The notes beneath the pieces were generated by a model. That model did not search any database, was not told where the DNA came from, and saw only the letters and a list, made by a program, of their open reading frames with translations. Position numbers and translations under genes: made by a program. Shown here in pieces: positions 57,089 through 64,000 of a stretch of DNA of 64,000 bases. Location: assembly GCF_950295315.1 (NCBI RefSeq), contig NC_080166.1:97035141-97099140 (forward strand), written 5' to 3'. This stretch comes from Erinaceus europaeus. Lineage: Eukaryota; Chordata; Mammalia; Eulipotyphla; Erinaceidae. Each line of letters begins with the position of its first letter. Within the stretch, counting starts at the first letter, position 1.

Positions 57089-58436
57089 GGAAGAAGATCT
57101 GTAAGGGAAACTAAAAGCAGGACCTGACCAAATTGTAAGTCGGCACCAAAGTAAAAGCCCTGTGGTGAGAGGTAGACATGCAGCTTCCTGGGCCAGTGGG
57201 GAGTAGGAGTGGGTGGGAGGGATGGGTCACAGTCTTTTGGTGGTGGGAATGGTGTTTATGTACACTCCTAGTAAAATGTAGTCACATAAATCAGTAGTTA
57301 ATTAATATGAGAGGGGGAAAATCAATTGTATGTCTCAAAGTTTCTCACAACACAAACTGAATCTTTTTAATATATAGGCTGTGTATTTGATATGCGGACT
57401 CTCTCAAAAGCCTAGACCAAGTAGATTAGAAGCAGCCAATAGCACAGCTATATACAAGATACTGGGTACTGTACAGGAAACCATAACAAAAGGACTTTTC
57501 AAAGTGAAACCAATTACCAAATGATGTGATGATAACATTAACTATCAATTGTCTTTTTGAACCCTAAGACAGCAGGAACCTCACATCTCCACTATAGAGC
57601 CCCTACTTCCCCCAGTCCTGGAACCCTTGGATAGGGCCCACTTTCCCGTATGCATCTCGCAATCCAAACCAAATAATATTGCATCTGCCGATCACAACCT
57701 ATCCAACGCAACGATTGCCACCTCAACATGCTTCACCTCAGACTGTGTCCAGAGACTTCACGTGTGGAATGACAACCCTTCAGCTTCATTACTCGGGTGA
57801 GACCTTTCCTTTTATAGTACACTCTAATTTCATCTCAGGTAGTTCACTTCCTAACAAAGTCCCATAACCTAGATATACACCAGTTTCTGTGAGAGAGAGC
57901 TTATGTGCACACGTACCCATAAACTACTGCAAAATATATACCTGAAAGCAGAAGTACACTAGAGTTTGCAGTGAGTACCTCCCTAACACTTCCTCTCCAC
58001 TAATCCAAGCGTGGGATCCATGATGCTCAACAAATTGTTTGGCTTCGTATGTTAACTCTCTTTTCAATCACCAGGTTCCAGATGCCACCAGGATGCTGGC
58101 TAGGCTTCCCTGGATTGAAGACCCCACCAATATGTCCTGGAGCTCAGCTTCCCCAGAGACACACCTTACTAGGGAAAGAGAGAGGCAGCCTGGGAGTATG
58201 GACCAACCAGTTAATGCCCATGTTCAGCGGGGAAGCAATTACAGAAGCCAGACCTTCTACCTTCTGCAACCCTCAATGACCCTGGGTCCATGCTCCCAGA
58301 GGGCCAGAGAATGGGAAAGCTATCATGGGAGGGGGTGGGTTATGGAGATTGGGTGGTGGGAATTGTGTGGAGTTGTACCCCTCCAACCTTATGTTTTTGT
58401 TCATTAATCCTTTGTTAAATAAAAAAATTAAAAAAA
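57089..58436 (+). other. LINE-1 3'UTR and tail
   Basis: Long 3'UTR starting after the ORF2 stop at 57086-57088. It has a G-rich block (57191-57226), a middle unique part, CAATTACAGAAGCCAGACCT and GGAATTGTGTGGAGTTGTAC near the end, and a short A-rich terminus (58420-58436). The terminal 300 bases are the portion most often found as truncated copies elsewhere in the window. Confidence 0.9.
57211..57226 (+). other. Compact G-quadruplex motif in LINE-1 3'UTR
   Basis: GGGTGGGAGGGATGGG: four G3 runs with single-base loops, the most stable class of intramolecular quadruplex sequence. Confidence 0.92.
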
Positions 58437-58500
58437 TAGAATTCTGAGCCTTAATATGTACATAGGGTAGAAAATAGTTAATAGTACAAAATTCCACTAA

Positions 58501-58822
58501 GGGGGCCAAGTCGTGGCACACTGGGTTAAACACAAAGTATTACATGCAAGGGCCAGGGTTCCACCCCCTGATCCCCACCTGCAGGGAGTTCGCCTCACTA
58601 ATGGTGAAGCAGGCCTGCAGGTATGTCTTTCTCTTTATCTTCCTGTCCTCTCTCAATTTCTGTCTGTCCTATCAAATAAAGGTGGGAGGAGGGTTGCTGG
58701 GAGAGGTAAATTTTCAGTGAAGGCACCTGGTCCCATTAATAACCATGAAGGGCAGGGAGGGGAGGGAGTGTGGGATGGGACAGTCTTTTGGTAGTGGGAA
58801 TGGTGTTTATGAAAAAAAAAAA
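58501..58822 (+). mobile_element. SINE with 3' module joined to LINE-1 3'UTR-like end
   Basis: Head GGGGGCCAAGTCGTGGCACA, B-box region GGGTTCCACCCCC, body with GCCTCACTAATGGTGAAGCA, then GTGAAGGCACCTGG and CCATTAATAACCATGAAGGG, a diverged version of the 3' module of long family A. Then GGGACAGTCTTTTGGTAGTG and GGAATGGTGTTTATG match the LINE-1 3'UTR at 57226-57260, ending in A11 at 58813-58823. A chimeric or independently tailed element. Confidence 0.6.
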
Positions 58823-58823
58823 T

Positions 58824-59440
58824 CTATTTCTTTATGGTTCCCTTAGATCTAACTGGATTTTTTAAAAGAGTATGTTGCTTTAGTGGTTTCATATCAATAT
58901 CATTTTACCTACCTTTGAAGAAATAAAATAAGGGTCCCTTAGTCTCTGAATGAATGTGGTAACTGAGAAGGGAAGCCTGGCAAATTTGTACTGGGCAGTG
59001 TTCAAAGTGGCACATCAGAGAAGTTGCTGTTCACAATCAGAGAGCAAGGGAAAATTAAACACATCGGCCCACATTATCTGAAAAATAATTACAGTATGAG
59101 CAAGCTGACTCCAGTAGCAGTGCAATTATTAAACAAAAATGAAAACATATGCTTCCTTCAAACATCAAATGCTTGCTTAGGAATCATGAAACACCACCAA
59201 ATTGGCAGGACGTTTTGAAATATTGAAAGACAGTTACCCAACTACTCAACAAGCTTAATCAGTGCCAAAAAGAATAGAAAAGAATTCATTATTTGAATAA
59301 TTATTGTAAGAAAAGTAACTAGAATTGAGAAAAGAGTGTATTTTCATCAGTTCAATAAAAGATTAAAGAAAATTTTAAAATTATTAAATTCTCCATTATT
59401 GGCAGATCAAGACATTATCATTAGAGCTGTTGACCCTCAA
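58824..59440. other. Intronic sequence, no feature seen
   Basis: AT-rich unique-looking DNA. No exon was recognised. Confidence 0.45.
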
Positions 59441-59454
59441 AAATTGTTATTCTT

Positions 59455-59737
59455 TTTTTAAAGTTGTTTTTGATTTTTAAAAATATTTATTTATTCCCTT
59501 TTGTTGCTCTTGTTGTCTTTTATTGTTCTTGTCGTTGCTGGATAGGGCAGAGAGAAATGGAGAGAAGAGGGGAAGACAGAGGGGGGAAAGAAAGATAGAC
59601 ACCTGCAGACCTGCTTCATCTCCTGTGAAGGGACTCCCCTACAGGTGGGGAGCCGGGGTCTTGAACCGGGATCCTTATGCCAGTCCTTGAGCTTTGTGCC
59701 ACGTGCACTTAACCCGCTGTGCTACCGCCCAACTCCC
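59455..59737 (-). mobile_element. Family A SINE
   Basis: Antisense: TTTTTAAAAATATTTATTTA tail, TGCTCTTGTTGTCTTTTATT, body GGGCAGAGAGAAATGGAGAG, head end GTGCTACCGCCCAACTCCC. Left flank AAATTGTTATTCTT (59441-59454) is repeated as AATTGTGTTATCCTT after its head. Confidence 0.92.
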
Positions 59738-59752
59738 AATTGTGTTATCCTT

Positions 59753-60027
59753 TTTTTTAAAATATTTATTTATTCCCTTTTGTTGCCCTTGTAGTTATTA
59801 TTGTTATTGTTATTCATGTCATTGTTGTTGGATAGGACAGAGAAAATGGAGAGAGGAGGGGAAGACAAAGAGGGGGAGAGAAAGACAGACACCTGCAGAC
59901 CTACTTCACCGCCTGTGAAGCGACTCCCCTGCAAGTGGGGAGCCGGGGGCTCGAATCGCAATCCTGACACTGGTCCTTGTGCTTTGCGCCGCCTGCGCTT
60001 AACCCGCTGCGCTACCGCTCGACTCCC
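59753..60027 (-). mobile_element. Family A SINE at the same target as its neighbour
   Basis: Antisense: AAAATATTTATTTATTCCCT tail, full body, head end GCGCTACCGCTCGACTCCC with many CpGs kept. AATTGTGTTAT flanks it at 59738-59748 and 60028-60038. It inserted in the target duplication of the copy at 59455. Confidence 0.93.
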
Positions 60028-60139
60028 AATTGTGTTATTCTTATCTTGCACTTGCATAATGAACAGAAAACAAAATGTCACAAAGTAAGTTTAAGTTTGC
60101 ACATTTGCACACATGTTAAATATGCACATTTGTAAAAAT

Positions 60140-60310
60140 ATTTTAAGTATTTTTATTTTCTTTAATTAAAGAGAAATAAAGGACACATTGCCTGAGAGAC
60201 CAGAATACTAGTCAGCTTTGGTTTATGGTGTTGGAGATGGAACCTGTGAGCTCAGAGCTCAAGGCATGGAAATCTTTTATATGTATTCATTATGTTCTCT
60301 GCCCAGCCCT
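60140..60310 (-). mobile_element. Degraded family C SINE
   Basis: Antisense: CAGCTTTGGTTTATGGTGTT, GGAGATGGAACCTGTGAGCT, CTCAAGGCATGGAAATCTTT, head end TATGTTCTCTGCCCAGCCC. Confidence 0.7.
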
Positions 60311-61399
60311 TTTTTCGCAAAAATTACTAAACAAAGGATAATGTACTAATAGATACTGGAAATACTTTTTTTTTGTGGTGTTAAGGACTTAACCTAAAGA
60401 ATTAAAATTTTAATAATATCAGCAATCAAAATGATCATCTATATTCAGTTTTTGTGTAAAGAAAAAGAGAAATATTAATATTATATGGTTTTTATTTTCC
60501 ACTAGCTTTATAACTAAGACATACAGATGCTTAGGTTTTGTTGAAAAAACTGGGAGGAATATTGGGATGGAAGGGCTGGCATGGTTCTCAGATCTATGAG
60601 AGAGGTTAGTTAGATTATTGTATGAAACATACATGTATGTACTTTAACTAGAAGTTTATCATAAGTTTCTGAATGAACCAGGTTATGAATTATTCATTGT
60701 TGATAGTAAATATTTTATATGATTGTACAATTTGAAAACCAAAGGAGATGATCTTAGTTCTAAAGAATGAAAATATTGGTAACTACACCCAAAGATACAA
60801 AGTAGGACAGGAATAACTATCACAAGAGCCATTATTTGTAATCATAACCAGAAAAGAGATTTGGGTTATTTCCCTGTCTAGAAACTTTTATAAAAGGATA
60901 GGAGAATGAAAAACCACAAAGAATAAAAGGGTCAGAAATATAACTCATGCTACAAATTCGTGAAGGCTCAGAAAATTTCAGAATGATACTTTCCATGTAA
61001 AGATATTTTGATCTGTGTGCCATAATTTTCTTTACCTCCCTTTTTCATTAATACCTGCTTATTTGCATGAAAACAGACTCCATTTTCCAATATTTATCTG
61101 GCTCCTGTGGCTCGGTCTCTACCTGAACTCTTAATCCCCCCATTGTGACATAAATCCAGTGTCTGTGCAAATTATCGCAAAACCATTGACAGAGGATTAT
61201 AGCTTCATGTGGGCAGAATGCACCTGCAACATCCCATGAATACTTAGCAGCTCAAAGACTATGGCAGAGAGTACTGAGAAAAGAAACTATAAAATGGTGA
61301 AGTCTCAGTCACATCTGAACTGCAATAGCATGGATTATCTTTGCCAAAGGTAAAACTTGATAGTTGATAATATGGTGTATTAACTTTTTTCCAAAACCT
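60311..61399. other. Intronic sequence, no gene
   Basis: AT-rich unique-looking DNA. Confidence 0.45.
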
Positions 61400-61404
61400 A
61401 CAGC

Positions 61405-61525
61405 TTAAGTGTATGCTTAACCAGGTGTTTCACCCTTTCGCCCCCCTCTTTCCCTCCATATTTTCCCCACCCTCTCAATTTCTCTCTGTCTCTATCCAAT
61501 AATAAATAAAGAAAATATATTTAAA
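61405..61525 (+). mobile_element. Family B SINE with inverted 5' part
   Basis: TGTATGCTTAACCAGGTGTT is the reverse complement of a family B head, yet it is followed by the family B 3' half in plus orientation (CACCCTCTCAATTTCTCTCT, ATCCAATAATAAATAAAGAA). The middle of the element is missing. The layout matches 5' inversion by twin priming. Confidence 0.65.
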
Positions 61526-61529
61526 AAGA

Positions 61530-61999
61530 CACCACGAGTGATAAATACACAAAAAGTTATATGGAAGTTATAATGGGCATGGCAGTCCTGCACCCATGTT
61601 CATTTGTCTTGACTTTCTAGCACACAGGAAGTTTCTCAGGACCCCTGTTGAGCCAGCTCATATAATCAGCTGTGGCCAATGCAATCAGAGTAAAAAGGGC
61701 TATGTGTCATTTCCGGATGGAAGCCTTTCCTCATGATGCTCACCAATCCAGTTCAACCACTCAATATTACAGCAGTTGCAAACCCCACGTTCTGTTAGCC
61801 TAGTCATAAGAGAGAAATGGCTCAGGAGGCTGAGTCAACAAGTGGAATGATGGAAGTTCAGTGTCTGATAGCAGAGCTCAGTGAACTATGAACTCCAACC
61901 TCAAAACCCCAGACAAAATCCCTCTTTCAGCCTGTCTTTCGCAAGATCCTTTAGATGAAAAAAATATATAATTTTTATATTTGGAAATGTAGAATATGA
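61530..61999. other. Intronic sequence, no feature seen
   Basis: No exon or repeat family was recognised. Confidence 0.45.
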
Positions 62000-62213
62000 A
62001 GTGATTCATCCGTTCAGCACGGGCAGTTACTCAGTGTTACCTCTTGGCACAGTAATGCTTAAAATATTTACTATCAGCCTAGTCTCCACCACATTGAAGG
62101 AAGCTTCAATGCTGTTTTCTTTCTGCCTCTCTCTTATAAAGTCAGCCCAGAGCAGTGAACCTTCAGAGATGACCAAATAAATAAACAAGCAAATAAATAA
62201 TAATAATAAAAAT
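62000..62213 (+). mobile_element. Family D SINE (reference copy)
   Basis: CACGGGCAGTTACTCAGTGT head side, CCACCACATTGAAGGAAGCT body, CTTCAATGCTGTTTTCTTTC, GTCAGCCCAGAGCAGTGAAC and an AAATAAATAATAATAATAAA tail. Confidence 0.72.
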
Positions 62214-64000
62214 TTGCTACCTGGTATTTGCAGAAAATGTCACCAAGTGCTGCCCTAAAATATTCACCGTGACCCACAGCTACAGACATTTGTGTGACCA
62301 AGGAATAAACTGGTGTGACAGAAGGGAGGTTTCAGTTGTCTGCCACCACCTGGTACCCATCATCTTTAGTTTCTAATGAATACATAAGACTCACTATTCA
62401 GATCTGACATTTTGTAGTTTTTGTCCTATAAAAAGTGATTGAATGGCCATATTTGATGAAACATTAAAAAAGAAGGGTAGCACACTTCATGTACTCAGTG
62501 TCCCAATCCATTTTCAGTCATAATACTTCCTATGCAATTGGTAAAATGACTGTATGGAAGTTTTTTTCACTGGGAATGAACAGGTCTTGCATTATGGAAA
62601 AAATATGTTTCACAGAGAGGTTCCAGATATTTCAGAAATATTTTGGCTCATTTACATTTTATTCTAAATAAAACAGGGTGATGAAGAGCTCTGTGCAGAT
62701 AAAAAAATATGTGTTTATGGGCTATTAAGTCATCTGCAATTATTTTTTTATAGTTCTGATGCTTTCCCTGTAGAGATGAGGGTTCTTGCTACTTCTTACA
62801 GGCATGGATTGATATCGCGAACTTCTTGGTTTTGGTGATTCTTGAAATTTTCCCTTATCCAAAGGTCTGAAACTGAACTAAATCACTAACTACAACCTTC
62901 ACTCTCTTTCTCTACAAACTTTCAGTGTTTACTCTTAATTTTTGACAAATTCTCTCCAACCTCAGCATCTATCAATAAGAAAACTCATTCAGTGCCAGAA
63001 AGATACTCTGACAGGCTCTCCTGATTTCCTACCTCAACACCCTTCACCATGAATTTGACATTAAAAACCAGCCCAGGACCACTTTCATCTTCTGACCAAG
63101 CTACTCCAGGTGAGCTATGGCCTCCCAAAGAATTCCCAGAAGCAACAGTCTGAAAAAGAACACAGCACTGACAAACACTAGGTACTGTGAGCACTGCATC
63201 CAAGCTTCCCCACTAGGGAGATAGCATGGCTGCATAAATGTGTGCAGTCTGAGAGATTAGGCACAACTTGACTTTCTCAGTCAGAGGTAAGGATGGATAT
63301 ACTCTGGTAATAGTCTGTGCAAGCGCCAAGCTTTGCATGTACTTTGAAATTTAAAAGCAGTTAAAATTTACCTTCCAGAAATCTCAGTTAAGCCACATTA
63401 AACATCTTAACACAAGGAAGGCAATCTGAAGCTGCAGTAGTCAAATACGAACAAAACTAGAATGAGATGTACAAGCTCTGAGCAGTTGGCTCATTTCTTA
63501 AGGGTGTTCCCAAGAGCGAGATCCCAGGGAACTTTGGATACTTTCTGTGGCATATCTGTATGTTGTATTCTCAGCAGCAATCTTTCTCCTCCCACTTGGT
63601 AACCATTTCCAGGTGTGGACTCCAACCTCATGAAGGAGAAACAATCCCATCCCAAGCTCAACTGTATCTCTCCTTATTGGTTTACTTACTCAGAATGCTC
63701 CACTCCACTGCCTTTAATATGACTGGCTTAGATCAAATAGGGCAAGGACCCTGACTCCTTCCTCTTTCAGGATATGTTCAGAAGCCTGGAAAGCAGCCCT
63801 TTCTCATTAAGTAAATGCTAATGTGTAAACAGGAAATCCCTACAGCCAGGGAAGATGATCAATGATCTTGACAGAGAACATTCAAGTGGAGTTTAAAGAG
63901 CTTTTGGCCTTCTAAGAAACCCCTTTCTGACCATAACAGGAACTTTGGTTTAGATCAGATTTAGATCCCCAGAGGAATAAAATCTGTAAATCTTCATTTC
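62214..64000. other. Intronic sequence, no gene (1.8 kb)
   Basis: Mostly unique-looking. GGGAGATAGCATGGCTGCAT at 63217 resembles a family C head and may be a short truncated copy. No exon was recognised up to the window edge. Confidence 0.4.

Larger units (their letters stand above)
50822..58436 (+). mobile_element. Full-length LINE-1 retrotransposon (disabled)
   Basis: A 7.6-kb element flanked by the 10-bp repeat TAGAATTCTG (50812-50821 and 58437-58446). Order: two 5'UTR units (50822-51291 and 51292 onward), a U-rich leader, ORF1 remnant (52129-53057), short spacer, ORF2 remnant (53079-57088), a 1.3-kb 3'UTR with a G-rich block, and an A-rich end. Length and order are those of a complete mammalian LINE-1. 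Several frameshifts and stops disable both ORFs, and a family C SINE interrupts ORF2. It lies antisense to GPC6. CpGs in the 5'UTR are still frequent, so decay is moderate. Confidence 0.95.

Overview
This is nuclear intronic DNA from a mammal, almost certainly a hedgehog (Erinaceus type). Two things point there. A 159-bp coding exon on the minus strand (9741-9899) encodes a stretch that matches glypican-6 as I know it from human. The interspersed repeats are dominated by tRNA-headed SINEs that I recognise as hedgehog-lineage (ERI-type) elements. No prokaryotic gene, operon, CRISPR array or complete multi-exon gene is present. Most longer reading frames are retrotransposon remnants, antisense SINE frames or microsatellite translations.

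Layout: GPC6 is transcribed right to left. Positions 9900-64000 are therefore the intron upstream of the exon (intron 1 if the human exon order holds), and 1-9740 are the start of the following intron. About 53 repeat insertions sit in this intronic DNA. The letters used below are mine. Family A has a head with GTAGCGCAG and GTTCGAGCC, a pyrimidine-rich body and a CAA/AAT-rich tail; some copies carry an extra 3' module of about 70 bp. Family B has a head like CCTGGTTAAGC and ends in ATCCAATAAATAAA. Family C has a head like GATAGCATAATGGTTATGC. Family D carries a TGGAGGAAGCTTCAGTGCT-like body. Family F has a head like GCAGTGGATAAAGCATTGG. All have tRNA-like A and B boxes or derive from elements that did. 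Many copies still show target-site duplications (TSDs).

The largest element is an essentially full-length LINE-1 on the plus strand (50822-58436), antisense to GPC6. It has a 10-bp TSD, two tandem 5'UTR units, a broken ORF1, a broken ORF2 of normal length with EN, RT and Cys-rich regions all recognisable, a long 3'UTR, and a family C SINE inserted in ORF2. A second, 5'-truncated LINE-1 lies on the minus strand (18719 to about 21628). It is split by a family B SINE and by a 1.3-kb poly(A)-tailed retrocopy, which itself received two SINEs. A solo class II-type LTR (34081-34511) lies in the sense direction of GPC6. Short LINE-1 3' ends occur near 5.7-6.2, 7.6, 29.2 and 36.4 kb.

The rest is unique-looking intron with microsatellites, two long polypyrimidine tracts and a small minisatellite at 50421-50535. 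I found no new cellular system. The most unusual items are a 931-bp composite block flanked by a perfect 14-bp TSD (43666-44596), the retrocopy nested in the minus-strand LINE-1, and 3'-module sharing among SINE families.
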